DNA from: Sacculina carcini
Lineage: Eukaryota; Arthropoda; Thecostraca; Sacculinidae
Length of the DNA stretch: 64,000 nucleotides
Assembly: GCA_916048095.2 (NCBI GenBank)
Contig: OU696587.1
Span: 2,965,579-3,029,578, forward strand
Reading direction: 5' to 3'
Under the pieces are notes generated by a model. That model was given only the letters and a program-made list of their open reading frames with translations, searched no databases and was not told the origin of the DNA. Of the stretch, positions 1-11,540 are shown one piece after another. A program made the position numbers and the translations under genes. Position 1 is the first letter of the stretch; each line of letters starts with the position of its first letter.

Positions 1-69
1 AAACACCACAAAACACACGCCGAGCTTATGAGCAAAGTATACTCGAAGTATACTGACATGCTGGCTGGC

Positions 70-474
70 TCAGCACATTCTACAATCCTCAAGTACACAC
101 ACACGTGCTGATTTTGTCAGTGCTGGTTTCATCGCAGGATAATACGGGAAAACAGCACCGTTGTAATCTGAATTGGACTGACCTGAAGGTCGGGTCATGA
201 CCGGGTCAGTGACCGGGTCAGTGACGGCGACGGTGGTCGGCTGCTTGACACAGTCGTCGGCGGCGTCATCGGCGCTGACCTGCGTGATTATCGAGCTGGG
301 GTCCATGAGCAGACGAGCAGTGAACGCCGCGGCATCACGCCACTCACTGGCCACACATGCACAACGACGGGGCTGCTGCAGCCACTGGACGGGTGTGAAA
401 GACGTATCGACACTGACATGGACACAGTTCAAATGAAACAGCGCAGCCGCACGCCACAGACTGCCGCCACTCAC
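70..474 (-). other. unassigned open frame near window edge
   Basis: An open frame of 134 codons in a GC-rich stretch, with an internal Met giving a segment beginning MDPSSIITQVSADDAADD and a short in-frame repeat (TDPVTDPVM). It matches no family I recognise. It could be a first coding exon of a gene running off the left edge, a retrotransposon gag remnant, or chance; the complementary strand is also open over 197-436. No splice donor can be chosen with confidence. Confidence 0.15.
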
Positions 475-517
475 ACACTAAACGCAAACACACAAACACA
501 CACACAGTTCCGGCGTG

Positions 518-722
518 ATGGGGGCATCCCTGGATGACTTCAAGCTCCTGGGCGGGAGAATAAGCGAGCGTTTAGGGGAGCCGCGAGAGACGGCCTGGCT
601 TCGGCAGCGAATAAGCCTGGCCGTCATTCGTGGCAACGCCGCCTTGTATTGTAGTATTGTGAATATGTGTACGCGTTTGTAAATATAGTTGTTGGTGTCT
701 CGAAAAAAAAAGAAGAAAAAAA
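518..722 (+). pseudogene. retrotransposon pol C-terminal remnant with A-rich tail
   Basis: The frame from 518 to the TAA at 680-682 encodes about 54 residues including LLGGRISERLGEPRETAWLR and QRISLAVIRGNAA. This pattern (GDPRET..L.QR.S.A..RGNA) resembles C-terminal tails of retrotransposon polyproteins in invertebrates, from memory and not verified. The frame is closed upstream by an in-frame stop at 479-481. About 20 bases after the stop is a run of A interrupted by G (701-722), consistent with a 3' end of a 5'-truncated insertion. No RT motif is present. Confidence 0.35.
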
Positions 723-1108
723 ACACACACACGACACCACCACGAAGCTCGCTCAAGTAACACATGAATGCACATCCACAAATGACCAGGGAATATATGA
801 AAAGACAGCGATATGAATCTGAGAAAATAGCCGATCGGAGAACAAAACACACGCACGAGAACAGACGCAGAGCAAGGCAAAAAACAAATTAAACTTGTCA
901 TCATGTATTTGGTAAAAGTTTCCCAAATGTTTTCGCAACCACCAAGCAGGGCTGGTGGAAGCGGGAAAACCAATGTAGCCCACATGAAATAAGCACAAAC
1001 ACGAAGAAAGTGAAAAGCAACTGAAAGCATAGAAATGTTCGACAAGTTAACAACGGAATAAGTGACACGTTCAATCACGCTTGGCAACACAACACAACAA
1101 CAGTGTGT

Positions 1109-2830
1109 ATTTGGTATAGCGCCCATCATCATAAGCGCGCAGACGAGTACTTATGCAGAAAAACATGAAATATATACTGACAATGCGAGCATGGGATAAT
1201 ATGATAATAAGAGCTCAATCACAAAACAACAAAATAAAACGCAGATTAAATCGAGGAGAAACAGCAGCAGGACACAAACAAGGACGTAGAAGAGTGCATT
1301 AAAACAAGGGAACAAAATGCATGCACGCAGAACATACACAGTCACAGACTTACCGGACAAGTGCAACTATATACATGACGCAAACGCAGAATCAAACAAA
1401 CAACTACATAAAAGAGAGATGAGAGGGAGGAGAAAGGAGTCAAGGCGTGAGTGGTGGGATCGAAGGATAGATCAAAAAGATATTTACGAAGAGACGAAGC
1501 AAATGAACGATATGACAACGATGTGATGTGAGAGGGTAGAGTTGTAAAGACGCGGACCGAAAAAGGAAAAATATTTGGAAGACCACGCGGACTCATTTAA
1601 AGCGCGAGGGCAGGCTAAAGGGAAAGGATGTCGAGAAGAGGGGGTTTCGGAGAGAGGGAGTAAGGCAGAGAGATACGTAGGTTTAGTGGGACAGTGCAAC
1701 AGTTTAAAGATTATGGAGCAAATTTTGAAATGATTTCTAGATTTGATATGAAGCCAGCGGAACTTGAAAAGATAAGAAGTATGACGGCAGAAAGCAGGAT
1801 ATAAAACAAAACGGCAGGATTGGTTCATCACACACTGGAGAATTTTCAAGGAAGATTTAGGACACTTGAAGTGGAGCGAGCTGCAGTAATCCAGTCTAGA
1901 AAAGATGAGTGATTGAACAAGCTTGATAGAAGAGGGCTGGTCGAGGCATGGTCGGATAGGATAGAGAGAGCGGAGTATAAGGCGAGCAGAAGCAAGAATA
2001 TTGGCAGAGAAAGAAAGTGAGGAATCAAAGATAACGCCAAGGTTTCTAACAGACGAAGAGAGAGACATAGACAATAGAGGAGGAGACAAACGAGGAGGGT
2101 AAAAAAGAGCAAGAAATTTTGATTTATCAGAATTCAGAAGAAGGCGACGGGAGGAGGTCCAAGCAGATATATCAGAAAGTATACCAGACAGAAGAGCAGG
2201 GTCAGAAAAGGGACAAGGTATATAGAATTGGATGTCATCAGCATATATCTGAAAAGGGATAGACCAGCGTCGAAGGATAGGGCAGAGAGAGGACATATAA
2301 AGACATATAAGATAAAGAAAAGAAGAGGACCAAGGATAGACCCTTGAGGTACACCAGAGGTAAGAGGGATCGAATTTGATACAGAAGAGTTGAACTGGAC
2401 AGAGTAAGATCGATTATGCAAATAGGAGCGAAGCAAGGAGAGCGCGGAATCAGAAACACCAATGTGAGAAAGGTCTTTAATGAGAATTTCATGATCTACA
2501 AGGTCAAATGGTGAGCTTAAGTCAAGAAGGACAAGGAGAATTGATTTTCGAAAGGATAATGACGACAAAATACTTTCAGTGACCGAGATGAGGACAGATT
2601 CAGTACTATGAGAAGGACGAAATCCGGATAGTGAATGTCAAGGACGTTACAAATAAAAGGAGATAACTGAGAAAAGATAACAGATTCCAGGAGTTTGGAG
2701 GAAAAACCAAGGAGGGATATAGGACGGTAGTTACAGCATAAGGAAGGCTCAAGTGAGGGTTTCTTGAGGATAGGGCGAACTGTGGTTTTTGTTCTACTGC
2801 ACGGCCCTCCATGATGCAAATTAGAAAATA
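1109..2830 (-). mobile_element. non-LTR retrotransposon (LINE, CR1/L2-like RT), 5'-truncated and decayed
   Basis: Reading on the minus strand from 2819 down, three overlapping frames carry the ordered motifs of a LINE reverse transcriptase: NYRPISLL (fingers, about 2720), LLDLSSPFDLVDHEIL (motif A, about 2500), SGVPQGSILGPLLF (about 2340) and YADDIQFY (catalytic box, about 2235). A thumb/C-terminal region follows, ending with a stop near 1484. The frame shifts between segments, so it is not functional. The region 1109-1480 is the 3' UTR; its edge (TATTTGGTATAGCGCC...) matches the edge of the LINE at 36218. No endonuclease domain remains. The motif-A aspartate is retained (SSPFDLVDH). Confidence 0.8.
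1484..2819 (-). pseudogene. LINE reverse transcriptase, frameshifted
   Basis: This is the coding part of the LINE above: three frames (2517-2819, 2134-2568, 1484-2296) that together span RT fingers, palm and thumb. At least two frameshifts separate NYRPISLL, PQGSILGPLLF and YADD. The product would copy LINE RNA at a nicked target if intact; here it is broken and lacks the N-terminal endonuclease. The C-terminal part retains the family pattern LLLNSDKSKFLAL after the YADD box. Confidence 0.75.
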
Positions 2831-2984
2831 CGATGTATTAAATGGCACACAAAATGATGATTTCGTGGAAATATCAGCAAAGAGAAAAAGAACAAATCAA
2901 CCAGAACACAACGCACGCGAATACCTCTGTGGAAAACACCAAAATAACCCACAGAAGCTCTCCACGTCCGAGCCACGACAAACC

Positions 2985-3140
2985 GCCACACACACTCGCT
3001 CACACACTCTCGCGCGTCATACACAATTAAGCCATACACGATCACATATACACAATAAGACGTTGACACACTCAAACACAATCCCTCACACACACTCTCT
3101 CTCACTGCACACGATCATACCACACGAACATAGGCGTGCT
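2985..3140. repeat. diverged fragment of the 22-kb LTR family
   Basis: The CA-rich stretch shares its order of short motifs (ACACTCGCTCACACACTCTC, CATACACGATCACATATA, CACTGCACACGATCA) with the distal half of the LTRs at 22187-22618 and 23289-23720. It is therefore an old fragment of that family rather than a plain microsatellite. The boundary on the left side is unclear. Confidence 0.55.
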
Positions 3141-3145
3141 TATCA

Positions 3146-4143
3146 GCAGTGCTAACACCAATGTTGTATTTGATGTATTGCATTAAATACATGTAATACA
3201 TTAATATTATAATACACCCAATTTACAATCTAATATCACTCATTCGAGGAAATTTGACCCTGAACTGACCCTAACATAATAGAGGGGCAAAATTCAACGA
3301 ATAAAACTACTATTACATTGCCCATTACCACAATTCCCAAAATACTTACTCGCCACACTAATTAGTACCACAAACCGCCAAAAAAATCTAACAAAACCAA
3401 TAAAAGCACCAAAACAGCAATAAAAGCAAACACGCGATACAATGATATTGTTGCGCATATGATTCATACAAAACTCTTAAACATATTTACCTTTGTGAAC
3501 TCAATAGGTCGAGGATGTATGAAAACCTTCTTTTCATCACAATCGGAGAAAACTATTTTTTTTATTGATCGAAATCTCTGAGGGAATTCTAGAGCATGTC
3601 TTAAGTGCCCACAACTCTATGAAAAATTGTCAATTTTTGAGCTTGTATTGTTTCTGTGTAAGGCATACACGGAGAAGATGAGTCATTTTGGTTGTCATAT
3701 GTTATCGAGCGTACGTGCTCTTATTTGATCGGTATGATGGCAGCCTGTTGAGTCTTCTGAACTGGGGCTGAAGGCTGAGGTTCTGCTGCGCGAATTCGAA
3801 CTTCATTTTTTCAGTAGTGTTTTTTGGTTTCGGCCTGCTGAATTAGGTGGTGCTGGTTTTGTACATTGACTGAATTTGTTACCCACACTAACGGTAAATT
3901 TTAACATTAAATGTTGTGTCCGTATTTTTGATACAGTCATATTTCAGGTGAATAATAATGTTTTTTAAATTTGACTGTGCCTATAGTTCTTATGGAAGCA
4001 GAACAGTTCTCTGTAAGTTTTTAGAGGTTGATAACATATTTTGATCTGCTGGAAAAGCACTAATATCCTTATCTTGCATTTTTATTGTTGACGAATATTG
4101 TCGTGTCTGTGTTTTGGCAGTGTCTTCAGCAAGCTAGTGCTAT
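3146..4143. other. AT-rich non-coding stretch upstream of cytochrome b5
   Basis: No convincing coding frame or recognised repeat. It ends in the presumed 5' untranslated region of the cytochrome b5 gene. A pyrimidine-poor but AG-terminated site (TTTTGGCAG at about 4111-4119) shortly before the start codon could be a 5' UTR splice acceptor. Confidence 0.4.
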
Positions 4144-4257
4144 ATGTCGACGGGCAAGCATTATCGGCTGTCTGAGGTGGCGAAACACAGTTCACAGGAT
4201 GATTGCTGGATCATCATATCGAACAAGGTGTACGACGTCACCAAATTCCTCCACGAG
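4144..4257 (+). CDS. cytochrome b5, exon 1
   Basis: Start ATG at 4144; 38 codons ending in phase 0 at the donor CACGAG|gtgggt (gt at 4258). The protein begins MSTGKHYRLSEVAKHSSQDD and contains CWIIISNKVYDVTKFLHE, the classic cytochrome b5 entry (W..I..KVYD.T.F...). Cytochrome b5 is a membrane-anchored heme protein of the ER that passes electrons to fatty-acid desaturases and P450s. The exon ends exactly before the HPGG heme-ligand motif, which continues in exon 2. Length and spacing match the family closely. Confidence 0.93.
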
Positions 4258-4542
4258 GTGGGTATTTGCTGGCCGCGAGCCGCACTAGGTATCAAGTTTT
4301 CATCGTTTCCTCCAAGTTTACTCGTGCAGTATTCGATAAGAAATTTGATTGACTAGAAGTGAATTTAAGAGTAATTTGAATGGTAAATTTCTGGGAAAAC
4401 CAAACGAGGCTAATTGCACAGGTAAGCGGAGATAATTCTGGTATATAAGCACCTTGTTTTGTCTGTGTCTACAATTCTGACTGCAGTTTTTTATAGTGTT
4501 TTTGTTCATTTCGACTGATGTTTGTCTCTTTCTGTTTGCCAG

Positions 4543-4671
4543 CACCCGGGAGGCGAGGAGGTGTTGATGGATTTTGCTGGTCGCGACGCTACCAGCGGCT
4601 TCGAGGACGTGGGCCACTCGAGCGACGCGCGCGAGATGCTCACCAACTACCTGCTGGGCGGCGTGCACGAG
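4543..4671 (+). CDS. cytochrome b5, exon 2 (heme-binding core)
   Basis: The acceptor TTTGCCAG ends at 4542, and 43 codons run in phase 0 to the donor GTGCACGAG|gtgagt (gt at 4672). The exon begins HPGGEEVL and continues [16 protein letters not shown]. The two axial heme ligands are His39 (HPGG) and His63 (VGHS), 24 residues apart as in known cytochromes b5. It ends at ...LLGGVHE, where the family passes from the heme domain to a linker. Intron 1 is 285 bases. The following intron is huge and full of transposons; see the anchor exon at 19799. Confidence 0.95.
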
Positions 4672-4851
4672 GTGAGTGGTGATGAGGATGTCAGCGATGC
4701 TGTGTCAGCACCAACCGGCCAGGTGTTGTTGTGTCTTTTGTCTGTTCAGCGCCAGCTCCAGCCGTGTAGCATGTGCGTTTGCATCTCATTCAAATACCTG
4801 TTGTATTCTTTATTTGTTCAGTCGCCAGGTTGAAGTATCTGGTAAACTCTA

Positions 4852-5509
4852 GAGCTGTGTTGCTCAACCTTTTTCTTGTCATGGTCCCTATCAACACTAT
4901 GTGATTCCTTGTGGTCCTCCAGAAACATTCCTTTGTTCTCCTAGAAATCCATGTGACCCCATGAACACAGTGATCGTGGCAACACAACTTCTCCAGATAA
5001 TTAGCTCATGTACGCCGGTGACTATTTCCACCCAACACCAAATCAACGCCAAGATCGTACATACAAGTGGGGTAGCACACAGACATACACGGACATCGGC
5101 GGATCAAATACACGCGCCAGGCAAACACCTGGGTCTCACTGTCACGGCGAATCACACGATTCAAATGTACATTGACAATATATTGTTTCAACATAAATCC
5201 TTTTTGGCCCCTGATTGAATATGGTGGCCCCCATTTCTTAAATTTGATCCTATGGCTCCTCGAAAAATTCCGCTGCTCTCAAGGGGAAAACTACTCTGTA
5301 GCGAAAATACTTGGTCTCTTCGTATCTCTCAAGTTGTCATTGTTGTTACCGGTCTCAAGTGGCTTCAAAGGGAAATCCAATTATACTAATTGGCATGAAA
5401 TGCAGAATCATGTTAGGGATTGATGTTTGCCGTCAGTGCGTTTCATACGTCTTGCTCCAAGGTTTCCTACTCCCACGGGAGACAGGCACCTCAGATTAAG
5501 AACCACTGC
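4852..5509. mobile_element. hAT-type MITE-like element
   Basis: The left end TGTTGCTCAACCTTTTTC and the right end ATTAAGAACCACTG form imperfect inverted termini of the 'CAGTGGTTCTCAACC' type common to hAT elements. The interior has GGTGGCCCCCATTTCTTAAATTTG near 5225, matching the reverse complement of 15779-15820 in the hAT element at 15727. It is therefore the same family in the opposite orientation. I could not find a clean 8-bp duplication. Confidence 0.5.
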
Positions 5510-7200
5510 CGTAAAGTGATTAATTCCTGAGCGTTCCTGAGGTTGACGGTTCGAAACTGACGCGAGTATTCGCGTGAATATAATGGATTAATGAGCTCAC
5601 AGTGAGGTGTTCCGTGTGACCTTATTTTATATGGCGAATAGGGTGTTTAATTACGGACATTCTAGCTAATAGTTTTGCATTGGTTCCTGCACATGATGCG
5701 TTGGTGTTCAAGTTGTTTGTTAACTATTTCTTTCTTTGCATCGAGAATTTGAGGCACTACTCGGTAACTCTACTCGACCCGGCTGGTAGAAATGGTTGTC
5801 TGGACCGGCATGAGGCGTGATGTTGTTCAGCATTGTGCATTAGCAATGTGTTTGTTATGTGCGTTGTCTGTTAGCGACTGTGTCTGTGACCGAGCTCTTG
5901 TTCACCAAATTATCGCTGATGTTTTGTGTCTGCACGAACATATATTCTCCTCTGGTGTCAATATTGTGCGCGGTTTCATCTGACATTCTTGTCTTTCATG
6001 TATCAGTCTTTGCTCATGGGATTTGGCAGTGTCACCGTCTCCTTGGCTTAATGCATCACGTCGACTCCTTGTTACGGGACATCCATATATCTCACCATAT
6101 TGGTGTGTGTGTGTGTGTGTGTGTGTGTCCGTAATGTGCTTGTGAACCCCGGCGAATGAGTTTTCTCGTGTTGACACGTCCAGCAGTATTATTGAGTTAT
6201 TTTTTGACAGTGCTGTCTTGTGCCACCGCCCTTGTGACCGGTTCTATCACGCCCTGCTGTCTCAAGAGAGAGAGAGAGTGCACGATTTTATCATTTCCAA
6301 ACGAATTACAGTACGCCCAGGTGAATACGGCATCAAAGGCGTGCATTGAGCTAGGGTGTCAAGATGGGAGCATTTGAGTAATGCACACATGACAATGGTT
6401 AGAATAATTTCAACTTAGTTGGCTGGTATTACACACTGATTGTGTTGTGCTATACTATAACGTTCACTGTGTGATCACTAGAGGTCGGAAAATATGTGTT
6501 TTTTTCTCGATGTTTATGTCGTTTTCATGTGATTGGTTTTTACAAAATATGTGATGAAAAAGCTGAAATATGTGAGTTTACTTTTTTTTATTCAATGTCA
6601 GAACATTGACACACACTGAAAAGACAATAACAAGACATACAATATACATACGTAAATATATAGAGAGAATGCAATATATTTTATACAATAAAATCATATG
6701 AAAATATACAGAATGAGCTCCATGTAATAAACAAATTAATTGGTGAAGCAAAGATAAACTATTGTAGAAACGGTTAGTAAGCATAATTTTTTTCACATTT
6801 TCTTCCGTTAGTGTTTGCTGTTTATCTGTCAGTATGTGTTTGTACAATGCTTCTTCCAACGTCAACGTTGTAACTGGGAATAATTTGAGATTCGCTAGGT
6901 CTTCTGGTGACATATCTGTTGTGTTTGTCTCTCAATATTCTGCCACAATATTCGCCCAGTTTCTAATGTGCCGTTGCTTTATCAATATGCTAGTAGTTCT
7001 CATTCGGTTTCGTCTCATTCCGTTTCCTTTGTGCTTTTCTAATGTTATTATTATTATTAATTGCAGACAAGTCCCGTGGCATCAGGGAAGAGTGCCGGCG
7101 CTATTACCACCCTGCGATAGTCCCATATGCATGAAGAAAGAAATATACGACAAATAAAATAAAATTATAAAATCAAATGGCTAGATATAAGTGTATATAC
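5510..7200. other. intronic non-coding stretch
   Basis: This lies inside the long cytochrome b5 intron. A (TG)n tract occupies about 6100-6128. The rest is AT-rich with no supported gene. An acceptor-like site at about 7066 (TTATTAATTGCAG) precedes a short open stretch, but nothing in it resembles the missing cytochrome b5 linker. Confidence 0.35.
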
Positions 7201-7204
7201 GAGG

Positions 7205-7533
7205 GTGGATCAAAAAGTAATGCCTGCTTGCTTATAAATCATGTATTACGATAAACATTGACACGCGAATTTTTTCAAATTATTGTGTGAAACATATTCA
7301 ACAAGAAATCACCCTTCCGTATAATCACCACGACGATCGATGCATTTGCGCCACCGGTTTATCCAAGAGAGAAAACCGTTTTGTAAAGATTCCACATCAC
7401 ACTGTCTCACCCACACTTTGATGACATTCTTGACTTCATCGAGGTCGTCGAATCTCTCCCCACGAAGACTTTCCTTCATGGATGGGAAAAGGTAGAAGTC
7501 TGACGGAGCGAGGTCATGACTGTTCGGGGGATG
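7205..7533 (-). mobile_element. mariner element 3' fragment
   Basis: The left edge GGTGGATCAAAAAGTAATGCC is a mariner-like terminus. A transposase tail follows on the minus strand (separate entry). The element is cut off at 7534 by a (TA)n tract, so the 5' half is gone. Confidence 0.75.
7309..7533 (-). pseudogene. mariner transposase, C-terminal 74 residues
   Basis: An uninterrupted frame ends at the stop 7309-7311. It starts HPPNSHDLAPSDFYLFPSMK, which holds the third catalytic Asp of a mariner D,D34D transposase (DLAPSD). It continues with the family's tail (SLRGERFDDLDEV..., INRWRKCIDRRGDYTEG). The first two catalytic aspartates and the DNA-binding domain are missing because the copy is truncated at the adjoining (TA)n tract. 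It is non-functional, but the remaining frame has no stop or frameshift, so the copy is not very old. Confidence 0.85.
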
Positions 7534-7632
<99 letters not shown>

Positions 7633-7650
7633 CTCGTATATATATAAATT
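7534..7650. repeat. (TA)n microsatellite
   Basis: About 90 bases of uninterrupted TA dinucleotides, then an imperfect AT-rich edge. It directly abuts the truncated mariner copy. Confidence 0.95.
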
Positions 7651-8819
7651 CGTGCAACAAGCTGATTAAGATAATTATATTAGAAACGTATAATGATAAT
7701 GAGCAAAATATATAAGGAATAAATTAATGAAACAAAGAATTACCAATATGTAATGTTAATGTTATTGCTGTTCCCGTTCTGTCTGTCTGTTTGTGTGTTG
7801 ATGGTCAGCATGCATGGAGACAGCAGTCTTGCAATTTATAACGTTCACACTCTTCCTATTTCTCCTCGTTCATTGATGTCAATAATAATAATCTTGTTTC
7901 TGTTGTTTCATGTGTCGGCTGTTGCGTATTGTTGTTGACCTCAATTCAGCGGGTTGGTGCGGTCCGCCAATTTGATTGTGTGTGTTTGACTGTGGTCAAT
8001 TAGCTCCTGTGATTAGCTCATTTGCTACTGATATAAGCGACATATTTGACATGCAATCATCGCGTGACTGGCTGCGTGTGACAATTCTGCGCTAGTTTTC
8101 CTCTTCTCCAACCAACCTCTAACCAACATCTTTATATATTTGCTCATTCTCAACTTTTTTCATTACATAAACTCAGAGACTTTGATGTACATTTTCAGGT
8201 TGAGTATGTGCATATAACGCAAATTACTTATGAATATAGTTGAATAAAGTTGAAATAAAGTGACGTCATGTTATCATTTGCGGATAATAACATTTCATAT
8301 ACATGTATTCACTTTATCAACTCATAAAATCACCATAATATCGTTCTGTGGCTCGCTTGATAACTCACTTGTTTACGACATGGCAGTGATGTTTTTCATG
8401 GAGTCACATGTGAGTGTGTGTGTTAGCAGCTAGTAAGGTGAGCATTATTAGCGAACTGCAGCACTTGTTTAATGGTCGGGGGGTTTTAATCGTCCATTTT
8501 GTGTTGTGCAACCAGGAGGACCGTGCTAAAAGCAAGATGTGTGCTTGGAGTGCGGCGTCCTCTTCAGTCACGTGAGCTTAACACTCGTTTTTGCCGCAAT
8601 TTTTATGTGCATGTGTTTGGTATGTGTTTCCTACACTTTGTTTGGATGTTTTTCACGGGGGAACGATTTGGAAGGTGGTGCAGGGCGATGTAATAGAACT
8701 ATCATGAATTTTGCGTTCTTGGGGAAGACAGTGATTGAGTTCGTGAATCCTGGACGTTATCTGTCCTGTCAATGGAGTTATCAATGCAACTTACTATATT
8801 CATCAATCCAAATGTTATG
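7651..8819. other. intronic non-coding stretch
   Basis: AT-rich; no coding frame or repeat that I can support. Confidence 0.35.
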
Positions 8820-9211
8820 CAGGCTGTCCCAAAAAATGTATACACATTTTAAGCAATTGTGAAATTGGTGTTTATTTTATTTCGAATACTTTTCAACATG
8901 TAAAAGTGATTCACAAATATAATTGTATAGTCTTGTTACCACATGTTTAAGTTCAAATTTAATTAAAAAAGATCCCACTCTAATTCGAGTGATGATAATT
9001 CGTGTTGGTGATTCCTTCTGAAACTCCCTCCTAAAGTGTCTTTACTTTTCAACTGCGTTTTCAAAACTCCAGTAGCATTTTGCAATATTTTATTTTCCTC
9101 AAAGTTCAGCCTGGCTGCCATCAATAGGTTCAGAGAGTCTGGTTTGCAAATAAAAAATAGACAATTAAATGATCAGCCGTTAAAATGTATATAAATGTTT
9201 GGGACATCCTG
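8820..9211. mobile_element. 392-bp MITE with imperfect terminal inverted repeats
   Basis: The left terminus CAGGCTGTCCCAAAAAATG and the reverse complement of the right terminus, CAGGATGTCCCAAACATTTA, align over about 33 bases with a few mismatches. The 'GTCCCAAAAATGTATACA' style is typical of Tc1/mariner-related MITEs. There is no transposase frame. The target duplication is not clear (flanks ...TTATG and TATTT...). Confidence 0.65.
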
Positions 9212-10205
9212 TATTTCATGTTGAGTTTATTTCGGCACGTGCATCTCTAATTTCACAATTGTATTTGCCTTATTATACTGCTTCACATGATCTCCGCTGA
9301 CACTCTAGCTTTTACACTAACAAGTTTTTCCTATCTTTCCGTTACATCTTTTTTGTTTTTCCTTGTATTTGCGTTATTCATTGAGCCATCTCTTTTTCTC
9401 AAGGGGTTTGCCAGCTTTCAGATTTATTACCAATACACGGTGCGGAGCATTAGTTGATTGTGTGTGTGTGTGTATGTGTGTCTGTGTGTGTGGTAGTTTG
9501 AGTGTACTTGCTTCACATTACCGCAGCTCTCATCCATTGCATCGTACAATTTTCCGTTCCAGTTCCACTGAACGCTGTGTGCCCAGTTTTTATTGTGCAC
9601 CAGAGCATCAAACCGAGCTTGAATTTTGCTCACTGACTTCCAATGAACTGTAAACTTTGTTCAATTGCCGTATGTGTGTGTAGGTGTGTGTGTGTAGGTG
9701 TGTGTGTGTGTTGGGGTGGGTATGTTTTGAGGGTTTCCAACTCATCTCTATATGGTCTTTTTGTGATTCCGGTCTCATTTTGTTCTAGGTTGCTATTGTT
9801 TCGTATATTTCTAAATCTCACACCAATTTTGCTAGCATGTATTTGCCTGCGTGCATGTTGGTCAGTTATCACCGATTTCTTGAACAACCAATACACTTGT
9901 GTGTGTGGTGTGTGTGTGTGTGTGTGTGTGCATGCTTCTCAGAGCAAGCGGCAACATGACAGCTAGGGTGTCAGTGTGGCAGGCATGTCGAAATTCCTTT
10001 TCCCGCGCGTTTCGCTTGCGAGATAAACGCACATCCCCGTGACTTTACGCTCAGCAGTGAGTAACTCGCCATTCTCTGCCTGTCTGTCTGTGTGTTGTGT
10101 GTTGTGGAGTTGGTCCTTTGTGAAGTATGTGTGTGTATGTTGTCGTTGTTTTTCGGAACGGCTTGTGTCCGGATAAAATAGCCAGTCGTTAAGAAGGCTT
10201 TGAAG
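9212..10205. other. intronic stretch with (TG)n arrays
   Basis: Three TG/GT-rich arrays (about 9455-9492, 9671-9712 and 9899-9930). Open frames here come from the dinucleotide repeats and are not genes. Confidence 0.5.
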
Positions 10206-10296
10206 CAGTGGCGGCGCCAGGATTTTTCCGGTAGAGGGGCTGAGGATGGGTTTAGGTAAAAATGGCCCCTCCAAGCCCACCCTGGCGCCGCCACTG
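10206..10296. mobile_element. 91-bp hAT-type MITE, family CAGTGGCGGCGCC
   Basis: Perfect 16-base termini CAGTGGCGGCGCCAGG and CCTGGCGCCGCCACTG enclose a short interior. The flanks CTTTGAAG (10198-10205) and CCCTGAAG (10297-10304) look like a decayed 8-bp target duplication, as expected for hAT. It is the smallest of four copies of one family in this window (others at 11541, 29001 and 61439). Confidence 0.75.
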
Positions 10297-11540
10297 CCCT
10301 GAAGGGATACAGCTGACTCACGCATGTGCGGGTGCTGTCCTACCGTGCTGCAGTTGTGCAGTTTCTGCTTACTATCCACGTCCGCTATGCATGCTACTAA
10401 CGACTGCCAGCTTGTATGCTGCCTGTATGGCGTGGCTTGTTCAGCAACTGGTGACGTTCAGTGGTCTCCAAACAAGCGGCACGTGGCGGCGTGTAGTGAT
10501 GTTTTTGGCCTCAGTGGCACAATGGTGGCGGGAATAGTGAATATTTTTGAGCGGTTTTTTATTTGCTAGCCTGATATTGTGCGCAGTGGTAGTGAATCGA
10601 GAAACAGTGATGGCAACATTGTGGATTTAATAGAAAATACTTGGCCATGTTTAATACATCATATAGCCGCTGGTACCGGGGGTACTGTGTATGTATGTGT
10701 GTATGTGTCAGTGTACATTGCGTGCGATCACGCCATGTAACCATCCCCTCATTGTGCCTTTATTAAATAGCAATATTAAGAATAATAACAAGCTTAGGCG
10801 TGATTTTCAGTGGAAAATGTCAGTGATAGTGGCATTGCATGCATGTATAATGCATAGTGCATGTTGTTAATTATGTCAGTATCAGGTGATGTTACTATCA
10901 AATCAAATGAGTTTGTTTGGAAACCACTGGTGTGTCGTGTCGTGTCTGTTGTCAATTAGACATGTGTGTCGCTTTTGTGCTCAATGTGAAGCTCTTTGAT
11001 AGCACACTGCCTCGCAACTAGCGCGTGCATTTGACACTTGCACCGTTCACATGGCTAATTGCGTGCGCGCGCGCGTGTGTGTGTGTGTGTCAAGTGTTTG
11101 TGCACGTTCATCTGGCGCGCGGGTACGCTGTCTCTGTTCGTCTGCTAATTGCTCGTTATTCAGCGCGTTAATTGGCCGCTTCATCTGTGTCTGCTAATTG
11201 TTTGTGCTAACTGCTGCTCTATGTAGGCATCTTGTGTGTTTGTGTGTGTGTGCTTGTTAACAAACAAGAGAAACAGCACCACGCGCCACCACACGGGTGA
11301 TGTGCCGGATAAGCGCGACTGAGTATGTTGTTGTGGCACCGAGTAGGTCTGGTAGAAGCCATTACAAGTGTATGTCTCCGTGGGGAGTATATACACCACC
11401 ACCGCCGTGCTCTGGTGCTCTGGTGTAGATGTTCCCGCAGAGAAGCGCAGTTTTCTCAAATAATGGCATTGTCGCGTGGCTATGTTTAGCTCGTGCTTCC
11501 ACTGAAATATCGCTGTGTAGCTGCTCAGTATACTGTCATC
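10297..11540. other. intronic non-coding stretch
   Basis: Includes a mixed GC/GT dinucleotide run at about 11066-11092. No gene or transposon is recognised. Confidence 0.35.

Noticed and set aside
3255-3290. Telomere-like CTGACCCTAAC phrase
   Set aside because: Only one or two imperfect units, not an array.
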